Part shown: in pieces, positions 24,822 to 34,296 of the stretch | Layout of the letters: each line of letters opens with the position of its first letter | Numbering within the stretch: the first letter of the stretch is position 1 | Source of the DNA: Niallia sp. NCCP-28 | GTDB lineage: Bacteria; Bacillota; Bacilli; Bacillales; Cytobacillaceae | Reading direction: 5' to 3' | Assembly (NCBI RefSeq): GCF_023168165.1 | Contig: NZ_BQYJ01000002.1 | Location: 248,001 to 312,000 of the forward strand | DNA: 64,000 nucleotides | Made by a program: the position numbers and the translations under genes | The notes under the pieces: generated by a model | What the model was told of the DNA's origin: nothing | The model's input: only the letters and a program-made list of their open reading frames with translations | The model's database searches: none

Positions 24822-25763
24822 ATGGAAAAAAATTATGTGACCGTTGAAAAAAATGCCATTACTCCTCCAAAAACAATTATTCATAAAAAGCGAAAAAAGA
24901 TTTCGAAAAATTTAGCCTATTATTTAATGGCTATACCTGCTGTTGTATTATTTGCTGCATTTCACACGTATCCTGCTCTCCAAGGAATCTACTATTCTTT
25001 TACCAACTGGGATGGACTGAGCTTAGTTTATAATTTTGTTGGTTTTAAAAATTATATCAATTTATTTAAAGATACTAATGTACTGAACTCTTATTTATTT
25101 ACTTTTAAATTTGCTATTGTTGCAACCATTCTTGTAAATATATTTAGTTTAGCAATTGCAGTTGGACTTAATTCTAAGATTAAAGGGAAGAACTTCTTTC
25201 GAGCAGTCTACTTTTTGCCAAATGTTTTAGGTGTTCTTGTTGTCGGATTCATTTTTAATTATTTATTTGCAAATGTTATTCCAGATCTTGGTGAAAAAAT
25301 GAATATCGGCTTTTTATCCTCTAATATTCTTGGCAGTGAAAGCTTAGCTTGGATTGGAATTTTAATTGTAGCTGTTTGGCAGGCATGTGCGTTTAACGTC
25401 ATTTTATATCTATCTGGATTGCAGACAGTGCCGGTTGAATTATATGAAGCATCCAGCTTAGATGGAGCTAATAAATGGCAGTCATTCTGGAAAATTACAT
25501 TTCCAGTCATTGCACCATTTTTTACAATCAATATGGTCTTATCCATGAAAAACTTCTTAATGGTTTTTGATCAAATTATTGCATTAACAAATGGCGGTCC
25601 AGGACGTGCAACAGAATCAATTTCTCTATTAATCTATACAGGCGGATTTATGGGAGGAGAATTTGCATATCAATCGGCAAATGCTGTTATTTACTTTATC
25701 GTGATCATGTTAATATCTGTTTTCCAAATTAAAGTACTGCAAAAAAGGGAGATGAACATGTAA
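24822..25763 (+). CDS. melD: Sugar ABC transporter permease MelD (MalF-like)
   Basis: This 313-residue permease has six main helices preceded by a basic ~30-residue cytoplasmic head. The inner-membrane coupling motif is present as ELYEASSLDGANKWQSFWKI followed by TFPVIAPF (EAA-x3-G motif). The start I use is ATG 24822, which has AGGAAGTGG upstream at a suitable distance; GTG 24813 lies within it. It pairs with MelC, with one-base stop/start overlap (TAATG). Confidence 0.9.
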   Translation: MEKNYVTVEKNAITPPKTIIHKKRKKISKNLAYYLMAIPAVVLFAAFHTYPALQGIYYSFTNWDGLSLVYNFVGFKNYINLFKDTNVLNSYLFTFKFAIVATILVNIFSLAIAVGLNSKIKGKNFFRAVYFLPNVLGVLVVGFIFNYLFANVIPDLGEKMNIGFLSSNILGSESLAWIGILIVAVWQACAFNVILYLSGLQTVPVELYEASSLDGANKWQSFWKITFPVIAPFFTINMVLSMKNFLMVFDQIIALTNGGPGRATESISLLIYTGGFMGGEFAYQSANAVIYFIVIMLISVFQIKVLQKREMNM

Positions 25764-26581
25764 TGGCAAAGAAAACAAATTGGGGTGTAACAACGTTAAT
25801 TGCCCTTGGCTCATTGCTGGTACTATTTCCATTATATATCGCATTAACTATTGCACTTAAAACGCCGGATGAATTGGCGAAATCAGCATTAGCGTTTCCA
25901 ATCGGGCTTCATTTTGAAAACTTTGTACGTGCCATTGAGGCAACGAATTTTTTCCAAGCATTAAAAAATAGTGTTGTGATAACAGTGGTTACACTTGTTT
26001 TTACTATATTAACAAATTCGCTTGTTGCATATGCAATAGCAAGAAATATGCATCGCAAATTTTTCAAAGGTTTATATTTTTATTTTGTCAGTGCATTGTT
26101 TATTCCATTTCCAATCATTATGCTTCCAATTGTAAAACAAACATCATTACTTGGAATGAATAATACGTGGGGATTGATTTTGCTTTACATTGTGTATGGA
26201 ATGTCGACAAATGTGTTTATCTATGTAGGATATATCCGCTCTATTCCAAAAGAATTGGAAGAAGCAGCAATTGTAGATGGCTGCAGTACTTGGAAAGTAT
26301 TCTGGAAAGTTATTTTTCCATTATTATCACCAATTAATGCGACAGTAGGAATTTTAACATGCTTATGGACTTGGAATGATTTTATGCTTCCACTTATTAT
26401 TTTGAACGATTCAGGAGATTACACGTTGCCGCTTGTTCAATATGTTTTCCAAACTGAATTTGGAACCGATTTTAACTTAGCATTTGCATCCTATATTTTA
26501 GCACTTGCTCCAATGGTAATTGTTTATATCTTCGCACAGAAATGGCTAATTGGAGGAGTTGTACGAGGAGCAATTAAATAG
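25763..26581 (+). CDS. melC: Sugar ABC transporter permease MelC (MalG-like)
   Basis: This 272-residue partner permease has six helices. It shows the MalG-type EAA loop (KELEEAAIVDGCSTWKVFWK, then VIFPLLSPI) that contacts the ATPase, and CLWTWNDFMLPLIIL near the fifth helix. Its start overlaps the melD stop by one base. Together with MelE and an ATPase encoded elsewhere it forms the importer for alpha-galactosides. Confidence 0.91.
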   Translation: MAKKTNWGVTTLIALGSLLVLFPLYIALTIALKTPDELAKSALAFPIGLHFENFVRAIEATNFFQALKNSVVITVVTLVFTILTNSLVAYAIARNMHRKFFKGLYFYFVSALFIPFPIIMLPIVKQTSLLGMNNTWGLILLYIVYGMSTNVFIYVGYIRSIPKELEEAAIVDGCSTWKVFWKVIFPLLSPINATVGILTCLWTWNDFMLPLIILNDSGDYTLPLVQYVFQTEFGTDFNLAFASYILALAPMVIVYIFAQKWLIGGVVRGAIK

Positions 26582-26601
26582 AAAGAGAGAGGGAATAAAT
26601 G

Positions 26602-28791
26602 ATGGGAATACATTTTGATGAGCAGAAAAAGATTTTTCACTTAAGCGCAAAAGACACTAGCTATGCAATGGAAATATTAAAAGAAAATTATTTAGTGCAT
26701 CTTTATTGGGGGAAAAAAGTGCAGTCGTTTGGAAACAGCAATCCTTTGCAGTTTTTAGATCGGGCCTTTTCCGGAAATCCAAATAAAGAAGATCGCACCT
26801 TTTCGTTAGATACGACACCACAAGAATACCCGCAATATGGAAATACAGATTTTCGTAAACCAGCTTTTCAAATACAGCTGGAAAATGGTTCAACAATTAC
26901 TGATTTACGCTATAAGTCTCATGAAATTAAACAAGGAAAAGAGAAACTGCTCGGGCTTCCTGCAACATACGTGGAAGACGCAAAAGAAGCAGAGACATTG
27001 GAAATTTTATTGGAAGATCTAGTTGCAGGATTAGAAGTGAAATTAACTTATACAGTCTTTGCTGATTATAATGTAATCACGCGCTCTGCAGCTATCAAAA
27101 ATGTAGGAACAGAAAATCTGAAAATCTTACGAGCACTAAGTGCAAATATAGATTTTCGTGAAGCTGATTTTGAGCTTATTCATCTGCCGGGTGCGTGGGG
27201 CAAAGAAAGGCAAGTGGAAAGACAGCCATTGCGTCCAGGATTGCAAGGGATTGAAAGTGCTAGGGGAGCAAGCAGTCACCAGCATAATCCATTTATTGCA
27301 TTAGCAAGAAAAAATACAACTGAAGATTTTGGTGAAGTATTTGCCTTTAATTTAGTGTATAGTGGGAACTTTTTAGCACAAGCAGAAGTGGATCAGTTCC
27401 AAAACACAAGAGTTACAATTGGGATTAATCCATTTGACTTTAGTTGGAAGCTAGGTCCAAGTGAGACATTCCAAACACCTGAAGTGGTGATGACCTATTC
27501 AGATCAAGGTCTTGGGGAAATGTCGAGAACCTTCCATGAATTGTACCGCAATCGTTTATGCAGAGGAACGTACCGGGATAAAGAAAGACCCATTCTAATT
27601 AATAACTGGGAAGCAACATATTTTGATTTTAATGCAGAAAAAATCGAAGAGATAGCAGCGGCAGGTCAAGAACTAGGCATTGAATTATTTGTTTTGGATG
27701 ATGGCTGGTTTGGCAAAAGAGATAACGACACATCTTCATTGGGAGACTGGTTTGTTCATGAAGAAAAATTGCCAAATGGTTTAAAAGAATTAGCAGAACG
27801 GGTAGAAAATTGTGATATGCAATTTGGTCTTTGGTTTGAACCAGAAATGGTGTCTGTTGATAGTGATTTATATCGAAAACATCCAGATTGGTGCCTGCAT
27901 GTCCCTAATCGCCGCAAATCAGAAAGCCGTAATCAATTAATACTTGATTTCTCAAGAGAAGATGTTTGCGAAGAAATTATCAAACAAGTGAGTGCTATTC
28001 TTTCAAGTGTACCGATTTCTTATGTGAAATGGGATATGAATCGCCATATGACAGAAATAGGATCTGCTTTATTGCCAAGCGATCAGCAGCGAGAAACAGC
28101 TCATCGTTATATGTTAGGCTTATACAAAGTAATGGAGGAAATTACAACTGCATTCCCACATATTTTATTTGAAAGCTGTTCTGGCGGCGGTGGCCGATTT
28201 GATGCAGGAATTCTTTATTATATGCCGCAGACATGGACGAGTGACAATACGGATGCCATTTCCCGTTTGAAAATTCAGTATGGAACAAGTCTAGTGTATC
28301 CAATTGTATCAATGGGATCCCATGTTTCAGCTGTTCCTAACCACCAAGTACATCGAATTACGTCCATTGAGATGCGTGGAGATGTAGCGATGTCTGGAAA
28401 CTTAGGCTATGAACTTGATTTAACGAAATTGACGGAAGAAGAAAAAGAAGCAGTAAAAAAACAAACTGCTTTTTATAAAGAGCATCGCCATTTAATTCAA
28501 TTTGGAGATTTTTATCGTTTATTAAGCCCTTTTGAAGGGAATGAAACGGCATGGTTGTTTGTAAATAAAGAAAAAACGGAAAGTCTAGTTTTCTATTTCC
28601 GTGTATTGGCAGAGCCTGCTGCACCATTACGTTCTATTCGATTAAAAGGCTTGGATGCCAAAAAGAAATATATAGTGGAAAATTTGGGGCAGGTTTATGG
28701 CGGCGATGAGTTAGCGTATGTTGGATTAAGTGTGCCACATGATATCCAAGGAGATTTTCAAAGCTATGTTTGGCGTATAAAAGAGGTTTAA
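26602..28791 (+). CDS. GH36 alpha-galactosidase
   Basis: This enzyme removes terminal alpha-1,6-galactose from melibiose, raffinose and stachyose. No signal peptide is present, so it acts inside the cell after import. It has an N-terminal beta-sandwich (to about residue 330), then a TIM barrel with FVLDDGWFGKRDND, nucleophile Asp478 in YVKWDMNRHMTE and acid/base Asp548 in QTWTSDNTDA. SCSGGGGRFDAG, the galactose-binding loop, lies between them. These numbers, counted from the second Met, equal those of the Geobacillus AgaA/AgaB enzymes, and the second ATG also has the better spacing, so I use it. In B. subtilis the same operon place holds a GH4 enzyme (MelA). Confidence 0.94.
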   Translation: MGIHFDEQKKIFHLSAKDTSYAMEILKENYLVHLYWGKKVQSFGNSNPLQFLDRAFSGNPNKEDRTFSLDTTPQEYPQYGNTDFRKPAFQIQLENGSTITDLRYKSHEIKQGKEKLLGLPATYVEDAKEAETLEILLEDLVAGLEVKLTYTVFADYNVITRSAAIKNVGTENLKILRALSANIDFREADFELIHLPGAWGKERQVERQPLRPGLQGIESARGASSHQHNPFIALARKNTTEDFGEVFAFNLVYSGNFLAQAEVDQFQNTRVTIGINPFDFSWKLGPSETFQTPEVVMTYSDQGLGEMSRTFHELYRNRLCRGTYRDKERPILINNWEATYFDFNAEKIEEIAAAGQELGIELFVLDDGWFGKRDNDTSSLGDWFVHEEKLPNGLKELAERVENCDMQFGLWFEPEMVSVDSDLYRKHPDWCLHVPNRRKSESRNQLILDFSREDVCEEIIKQVSAILSSVPISYVKWDMNRHMTEIGSALLPSDQQRETAHRYMLGLYKVMEEITTAFPHILFESCSGGGGRFDAGILYYMPQTWTSDNTDAISRLKIQYGTSLVYPIVSMGSHVSAVPNHQVHRITSIEMRGDVAMSGNLGYELDLTKLTEEEKEAVKKQTAFYKEHRHLIQFGDFYRLLSPFEGNETAWLFVNKEKTESLVFYFRVLAEPAAPLRSIRLKGLDAKKKYIVENLGQVYGGDELAYVGLSVPHDIQGDFQSYVWRIKEV

Positions 28792-28844
28792 TTATCTACA
28801 TAAAAAGTCTGCAGAATAATTCTGCAGACTTTTTATGTAGATAA
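28792..28844 (+). terminator. Perfect 53-base palindromic terminator of the mel operon
   Basis: Two 26-base arms (TTATCTACATAAAAAGTCTG, then CAGAAT, and their complement) surround a single centre base. The internal CTGCAG pair and TTTTT in the right arm fit a rho-independent terminator that can act from both sides. Confidence 0.85.
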
Positions 28845-28998
28845 AACAACTCGAAGACTTTGGCAAATAAGTTCTATCTAGCAAGGGTGCAAGGAGAGAA
28901 ATTTTTGCTGTTGATTTCATTAATAAAGAGCAAAAATATGCTATTATTAACATTATTTAAGATATTTGCGAAATAGAAAGGGAGTATGTAAAAGGAAT

Positions 28999-29241
28999 AT
29001 GGAAAAATTATATGATCAAATTTATCAATCTGTTTATAATCATTTAAAAAGTGTGGAGAAGATTAATAAGGAGGAATTAACAGAAGTTGATGCAGAAAAA
29101 GTAGAGAGAATGGAAATGGCATTGCAAGCATCAAAAGATATTCTAGAAAATATGCTGACTCCAGGCAAAAAACTAAATTTTATCTATGAAAAGGGTTCCT
29201 TGCATCTTGAAATTTTTGCTGAAGAAAAAGAAGATGAGTAA
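28999..29241 (+). CDS. Small hypothetical protein, helical
   Basis: This 80-residue acidic protein begins MEKLYDQIYQSVYNHLKSVE and has a helical, charged middle (EVDAEKVERMEMALQASKDI). A short beta-like end (LNFIYEKGSLHLEIF) leads to an EEKEDE tail. The start chosen is ATG 28999 with AAAGGA close by; an in-frame ATG at 28966 is possible. I recognise no family. It lies alone between the mel operon and a convergent AraC-type gene and shares a bidirectional terminator with it. Confidence 0.55.
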   Translation: MEKLYDQIYQSVYNHLKSVEKINKEELTEVDAEKVERMEMALQASKDILENMLTPGKKLNFIYEKGSLHLEIFAEEKEDE

Positions 29242-29277
29242 ATCACTATCTTATTTTCGGTGATTTAAGCATCTTCT
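29229..29277. terminator. Bidirectional terminator between convergent genes
   Basis: AGAAGATG with CATCTTCT and TAAATCAC with GTGATTTA form a two-part stem around TATCTTATTTTCG. It overlaps the stop of the small gene and abuts the AraC stop. Confidence 0.7.
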
Positions 29278-29278
29278 A

Positions 29279-30148
29279 TTAAAGAAAGATATCATTAGAG
29301 GGAATTTGATTGCTTTTTCGAAATTCACCTGGAGTCATCCCAGTAGAACGGCGGAACACTTTTGTAAAATAATTAGCATTAGCATATCCGATATTTTTAG
29401 CAATATCCTCAATGGAATATTTCGTTTCATATAATAATTCTGCCCCTTTTAAAATGCGTAAATTTGTTAAATATTGTATGGGAGTCATGCCAGTTGTTTT
29501 TTTAAATAGACGGGTAAAGTGAAATCTCGAAAGAGCAGAAGCTGCGGCCATTTCATCAGGGCCAATTTCTTCATGATAATGATGCTGGGCAAAAAGAGTA
29601 GCATTTAATATGCCCTCAGGCAGATCTTTGTTGCCTGAATTTTTTATATATTGGTAAAGATCCATTACAAATTGATAAGCAAAACCGGAAGCCTGGTAAG
29701 CATTTTTTATATTTTTTTCACTAGCCATCTGATAGATTTGCAAAAGATGAAGAATCGGATTTGCTTCTGTATGCAGATGAATGACTGGTTTATCATGTGT
29801 GTGAATGAAATCCCAGCATTTTTTTACTGCATCACCATAAAGGGTAATAAAAATAAATTCCCAATGCTCACTGTTTTTTGGTAGATAATAGCAATATTCT
29901 TCAGAGATATCGATTAAAAATGCTTTCCCTGCGTTTAATTTATATTCCTTTCCTCCAAACTCAAGAATTCCAAAACCAGAAACTGTATATTGAAAAACAA
30001 ACATGCTGTCTTCTTTACGTTTTTTTCCTTTCCAGTTGTAGAGGGAGCTTGTTTGCTTTTCCCAGCCAATAGACCAGATCTGCGCCACTTCTTTTGTCAA
30101 TTGCTCGCTAAAGCGATAGGCAAAAATATTATAATCTTTTTTTTGCAA
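29279..30148 (-). CDS. AraC-family transcriptional regulator
   Basis: This 289-residue protein has an N-terminal cupin-like sensor (VSGFGILEFGGKEYKLNAGK then AFLIDISEEYCYYLP). The C-terminal double HTH runs over residues ~185-280: MAAASALSRFHFTRLFKKTT and IEDIAKNIGYANANYFTKVF with the RRSTGMTPGEFRK end. It lies between the mel operon and galKET, so it may regulate one of them in response to a sugar such as melibiose or galactose; this is context only. No operator could be assigned. Confidence 0.87.
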   Translation of the reverse strand: MQKKDYNIFAYRFSEQLTKEVAQIWSIGWEKQTSSLYNWKGKKRKEDSMFVFQYTVSGFGILEFGGKEYKLNAGKAFLIDISEEYCYYLPKNSEHWEFIFITLYGDAVKKCWDFIHTHDKPVIHLHTEANPILHLLQIYQMASEKNIKNAYQASGFAYQFVMDLYQYIKNSGNKDLPEGILNATLFAQHHYHEEIGPDEMAAASALSRFHFTRLFKKTTGMTPIQYLTNLRILKGAELLYETKYSIEDIAKNIGYANANYFTKVFRRSTGMTPGEFRKSNQIPSNDIFL

Positions 30149-30203
30149 AATATATCCCTGCTTTCTATGGAAGAGTAGAAAAGGCAGATTCTATGGAATT
30201 GGA

Positions 30204-30370
30204 AATAAAGTAAAACTTCAATCCGTAGGACGGCCACGTTCTCACTGATTATTGGGAGAGGCATATATCAGGATTTTATGAGCAAGTTTCTCCCCATCTA
30301 GATGGAGATTTCTCTTTTTTTCTTATCATTCCTTAGATGGGAACAAAAGCCTGTTAATACGTAATGAAGC
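30204..30370 (+). repeat. Dispersed intergenic element, full copy B
   Basis: It starts AATAAAGTAAAACTTCAATCC minus one base change relative to copy A, and ends CTTAGATGGGAACAAAAGCC then TGTTAATACGTAAT. The middle has GCAAGTTTCTCCCCATCTAG, also seen (diverged) in copies A and C. About 165 bases. Confidence 0.65.
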
Positions 30371-30429
30371 ATTTCCATCCCAATAAATCAACAGCAAAAT
30401 AATACCCTTTTATACGTTTAATTTTACCA

Positions 30430-30479
30430 TTGAGCAGATAAAGTAAAAACCATAAAATAAAAATATGTAAACGCTTAAT
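30430..30479 (+). promoter_or_regulatory. galK promoter candidate with cre-like site
   Basis: TTGAGC (30430-30435) and TAAAAT (30453-30458) are 17 bases apart. TGTAAACGCTTAAT (30466-30479) matches the cre pattern at 12 of 14 positions, right at the expected start. Confidence 0.5.
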
Positions 30480-30509
30480 ATAAAAATACGAATAGATGGG
30501 TGATATTAG

Positions 30510-31700
30510 ATGACTAAGGAAGAACTAATAAGAAAATTTGCAGATGTGTTTCAAACAAATGCAGAAGGTGTGCGCACTTTTTTTGCGCCAGGCCGTGTTA
30601 ATTTAATTGGCGAACATACAGATTATAATGGAGGGCATGTATTTCCATGTGCTCTGACGATTGGCACATATGCGATTGCCAAAAAAAGATCAGACAATCT
30701 TGTCCGCATGTATTCAGCCAACTATGAAGAGATTGGTTTAATTGAATTTTCATTAAATGAATTAAAATATGAAGAGAAACATGATTGGGCCAATTATCCA
30801 AAAGGAGTTATCCATGTTTTTGAGCAGCAGGGAATGGAGCTTGATACAGGCTTTGATGTTCTATTTGCAGGAGAAATACCAAATGGAGCAGGTCTTTCTT
30901 CTTCAGCCTCTATTGAAGTAGCGACAGCAACTTTATTAAAAAATCTCTATAGGTTAGATGTGAATCCGCTTAAGCTTGTCCAGCTTTGCCAGCAGGCGGA
31001 AAATGAATTTATCGGTGTAAGCTGCGGGATTATGGACCAATTTGCAATTGGAATGACAAAAAGCGAGCACGCGGTTCTGCTAAACTGCCAAACATTAGAA
31101 TATATGCATAGTCCACTAGAATTAAAGGATGCATCACTTGTTATCGCTAATACTAATAAACGAAGAGGACTTGCAGATTCCAAATATAATGAGCGACGCA
31201 GTGAGTGTGAAAATGCATTGGCTGATCTGCAAAAAGAAATGGCAATTCAATCATTGGGAGATATGACGCCAGAAGCGTTTGAGAAGAATAAGCATCTAAT
31301 AAAAAATGAGATTGAGAGAAAAAGAGCAAAACATGCTGTTTATGAAAATGCAAGAACAAAAGAAGCAGTCGTGAAATTAACTGGTGGAGATATTAAAGGC
31401 TTTGGCCAATTAATGAATGAGTCCCATATTTCTTTAAGGGAGGATTATGAAGTAACAGGAAAAGAATTGGATGCATTAGTGGAGGCTGCATGGACAAAAC
31501 AAGGAGTTATTGGGTCGCGCATGACTGGAGCGGGATTTGGAGGCTGCACTATTAGTATTGTAGAGAATAGCCAGTTGAATTCATTTATCGAGGAAGTGGG
31601 AGCAGAGTATACTGCCAAAACAAGCTTGCAAGCAGATTTTTATGTGGTTCAAGTAGGAGAAGGAGCAAAAGAAATTATTCAAAAAGAAATGACAAAATAA
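30510..31700 (+). CDS. galK: Galactokinase
   Basis: This 396-residue GHMP kinase phosphorylates galactose to galactose-1-phosphate, the first Leloir step. The signature GRVNLIGEHTDYNGG is near residue 30, the ATP loop is PNGAGLSSSASIEVA, and the third motif is SRMTGAGFGGC. Length fits Bacillus/Lactobacillus GalK. It opens the galK-galE-galT operon, with galE following after 27 bases. Galactose released by the alpha-galactosidase next door would feed it. Confidence 0.96.
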   Translation: MTKEELIRKFADVFQTNAEGVRTFFAPGRVNLIGEHTDYNGGHVFPCALTIGTYAIAKKRSDNLVRMYSANYEEIGLIEFSLNELKYEEKHDWANYPKGVIHVFEQQGMELDTGFDVLFAGEIPNGAGLSSSASIEVATATLLKNLYRLDVNPLKLVQLCQQAENEFIGVSCGIMDQFAIGMTKSEHAVLLNCQTLEYMHSPLELKDASLVIANTNKRRGLADSKYNERRSECENALADLQKEMAIQSLGDMTPEAFEKNKHLIKNEIERKRAKHAVYENARTKEAVVKLTGGDIKGFGQLMNESHISLREDYEVTGKELDALVEAAWTKQGVIGSRMTGAGFGGCTISIVENSQLNSFIEEVGAEYTAKTSLQADFYVVQVGEGAKEIIQKEMTK

Positions 31701-31727
31701 TAAAAAGCAATAGAAGGAGGAATAGGA

Positions 31728-32720
31728 TTGGCCATTTTAGTTTGTGGTGGGGCAGGATATATTGGCAGTCATACTGTTTCTGAATTATTGGACCGAAATG
31801 AGGAAGTAATTGTTGTTGATAATTTACAGACAGGACATAAAGAAGCAATTTTAGAAGGTGCAGCATTTTACCAAGGAGATTTGCGAGATGAAAAGTTTTT
31901 GCAGGAAGTTTTTGCACACAATGAAATAGAGGCAGTCATTCACTTTGCGGCAGATTCACTAGTCGGCGAGAGTGTTGTAGAACCGTTAAAATATTATGAC
32001 AATAATGTAAATGGGGCATTGGTTTTATTAAAAGTAATGAAGAGGCATAATGTGAAAAAAATTGTCTTCTCTTCTACAGCAGCAACCTATGGGGAAGCAA
32101 AAAACTTCCCTATTCAAGAAAATGATCCAACGGTTCCAACCAATCCTTATGGGGAAACAAAGCTGGCCATTGAAAAAATGCTGAAGTGGTCAGAAGCTGC
32201 TTACGGCATTCGCTATGTTGTATTGCGCTATTTTAATGTCGCAGGCGCCCATATGGAAGGCAAATTAGGAGAAGATCATTTTCCTGAAACGCATTTAATT
32301 CCTATCATACTGGATGTAGCCTTAGGAAAACGAGAGAGCATCAGCATTTTTGGCGATGACTATGATACAGAAGACGGCACGTGTGTTAGAGATTATATCC
32401 ATGTAACAGATTTAGCCGCTGCTCATTTATTGGCAGTAGATAAATTACATCGTGATGAAACAAGCGGCACGTATAATTTGGGGAACGGAAATGGATTTTC
32501 TGTGAAAGAAGTAATTGATGCAGCAAAAAAAATAACAGGCCATGCTATTCCAGCAGCAGTAGTTCCGAGAAGGGAAGGAGACCCAGCAAGGCTTGTGGCC
32601 TCTGCTGAAAAAGCAAAACAAGAGCTTGGCTGGCAGCCAAAATATCCATCATTAGAAACTATCATCAATAGTGCTTGGAATTGGTTTCAAGCAAATCCAA
32701 ACGGCTATCAAAATAAATAA
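31728..32720 (+). CDS. galE: UDP-glucose 4-epimerase
   Basis: This 330-residue SDR enzyme interconverts UDP-galactose and UDP-glucose. It has the NAD motif GGAGYIGSH at the N-terminus, VIHFAADSLVGESV, catalytic FSSTAATYGE and YGETKLAIEK, and FGDDYDTEDGTCVRDYIHV. The start is TTG with AAGGAGG 7 bases upstream; no ATG is better placed. It lies in the middle of the Leloir operon. Confidence 0.96.
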   Translation: MAILVCGGAGYIGSHTVSELLDRNEEVIVVDNLQTGHKEAILEGAAFYQGDLRDEKFLQEVFAHNEIEAVIHFAADSLVGESVVEPLKYYDNNVNGALVLLKVMKRHNVKKIVFSSTAATYGEAKNFPIQENDPTVPTNPYGETKLAIEKMLKWSEAAYGIRYVVLRYFNVAGAHMEGKLGEDHFPETHLIPIILDVALGKRESISIFGDDYDTEDGTCVRDYIHVTDLAAAHLLAVDKLHRDETSGTYNLGNGNGFSVKEVIDAAKKITGHAIPAAVVPRREGDPARLVASAEKAKQELGWQPKYPSLETIINSAWNWFQANPNGYQNK

Positions 32721-32775
32721 TAGGAAGAGACTAGGAAATAAAGAAACTCTCTTTTTTAAAAGGCGAGGGATAGAT

Positions 32776-34296
32776 GTGAATATATATAATGAAGTAGAAC
32801 AACTCATTCAATATGGCTTGAAGAAAAAATTAATAACAGAATGGGACATTGAAGTAGTTCGCAATAAAATATTAGAAGCGCTCGATTTGACTGAATTTGA
32901 AGAGTCCAATCAACTGGCAGAACAAAGGGGTATGCTGCAGGAGATTATGGCGAATATTTTAGATTGGGCAGCTGATAATGGCAGACTTTCAGAAAACACG
33001 ATTACTTATCGGGACTTATTGGATACAAAAATAATGGGGTGCTTTGTTCCATTGCCATCAGAAATCAACCGTAAATTTTATGAAACATATGATAAAGAGA
33101 GTCCGGAGAAAGCAACTAATTGGTTTTATGAATTATCGAAAAACGCAGATTATATCCGCACAGACAGAATCGCCAAAAATGAAGAATGGCTTGTTGGAAC
33201 AGATTATGGCGAGATAGAAATTACCATTAACCTATCCAAACCTGAATTGGATCCAGTGGCAATTGCTGCGGCAAAAAAACTAGCGCAAAACAATTATCCT
33301 AAATGTTTATTGTGTAAAGAAAATGCGGGATATGCAGGAAGAGTCAATCATCCAGCAAGGCAAAACCATCGAATTATTCCAGTAGAACTAAATAAAGAAC
33401 AATGGTATTTTCAATTTTCACCATATGTTTATTATAATGAACATACCATTTGTTTTTCTGCTGAACATAAACCAATGCAAATTACAAAGGAAACATTTAA
33501 AAGATTATTGCAGTTTGTAGAGAAATTCCCCCATTATTTTATTGGCTCCAATGCTGATTTGCCGATAGTCGGAGGCTCTATATTATCCCATGAGCATTAT
33601 CAAGGAGGCAGTCATGAGTTTCCGATGGCTAAGGCAGAAATAGAAGAATATTTTCCACTGGAGGAGTTTCCTCATATTTGCGCTGGAATAGTAAAATGGC
33701 CGATGAGCGTTATTCGATTACAAGGAGAAGCAATCCAAGACTTAATTGATGCTTCAGATTATATTTTGCAGAGCTGGATTGCTTACAGTGATCCTAGTGC
33801 GGAAATTATTGCATATACAGATTCTATGCGCCATAATACGATCACTCCTATTGCTCGCATGCGTGAGGGCCTGTTTGAAATCGATTTAGTTCTTCGAAAT
33901 AATCGTACAAGTGATGAGCATCCTCTAGGGATATACCATCCACATGAGGAAGTGCATCATATTAAGAAAGAAAATATTGGGTTGATTGAGGTAATGGGAT
34001 TAGCGGTGCTTCCTGGCCGATTGAAAGAGGAAATGGCTTTACTAGAACAGCTTCTGCCACTAGCAGATTATAAAGAATCGATACGAAAACATGCAGAAAT
34101 TATAAAACATTTAGAGTGGGCAAAGGAAATAAAAGCAAAGTATCCTGATCTATCAAAAGAAAATGCGGAAGAAATTATAAAAAAGGAAATTGGCATTGTA
34201 TTTGAAAAGCTTCTTCATCATGCAGGCGTTTTTAAAAGAAATGAGACAGGAAAAATTGCATTTTTGAAATATATTAAAAGTTTAAATATTAATTAA
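32776..34296 (+). CDS. galT: UDP-glucose--hexose-1-phosphate uridylyltransferase (Gram-positive type)
   Basis: This 506-residue GalT of the Firmicutes class exchanges galactose-1-P for glucose-1-P on UDP. Recognisable parts are CLLCKENAGYAGRVNHPARQ (with a CxxC), FSPYVYYNEHTICFSAEHKP and the active-site GGSILSHEHYQGGSH, with DSMRHNTITPIAR later. I choose GTG 32776, preceded by GGCGAGGG, giving the expected N-terminus MNIYNEVEQLI. A longer frame from 32671 overlaps galE and has no ribosome site. It is the last gene of the operon, followed by a terminator. Confidence 0.95.
   Translation: MNIYNEVEQLIQYGLKKKLITEWDIEVVRNKILEALDLTEFEESNQLAEQRGMLQEIMANILDWAADNGRLSENTITYRDLLDTKIMGCFVPLPSEINRKFYETYDKESPEKATNWFYELSKNADYIRTDRIAKNEEWLVGTDYGEIEITINLSKPELDPVAIAAAKKLAQNNYPKCLLCKENAGYAGRVNHPARQNHRIIPVELNKEQWYFQFSPYVYYNEHTICFSAEHKPMQITKETFKRLLQFVEKFPHYFIGSNADLPIVGGSILSHEHYQGGSHEFPMAKAEIEEYFPLEEFPHICAGIVKWPMSVIRLQGEAIQDLIDASDYILQSWIAYSDPSAEIIAYTDSMRHNTITPIARMREGLFEIDLVLRNNRTSDEHPLGIYHPHEEVHHIKKENIGLIEVMGLAVLPGRLKEEMALLEQLLPLADYKESIRKHAEIIKHLEWAKEIKAKYPDLSKENAEEIIKKEIGIVFEKLLHHAGVFKRNETGKIAFLKYIKSLNIN

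Larger units (their letters stand above)
30149..30509. other. Intergenic region upstream of galK
   Basis: It contains dispersed repeat copy B (30204-30370) and the galK promoter/cre region (30430-30479). No gene is seen. Confidence 0.6.

Noticed and set aside
32671-32775. N-terminal extension of galT
   Set aside because: It overlaps the end of galE, is lysine-rich without family similarity, and a GTG with a good ribosome site gives the expected start.
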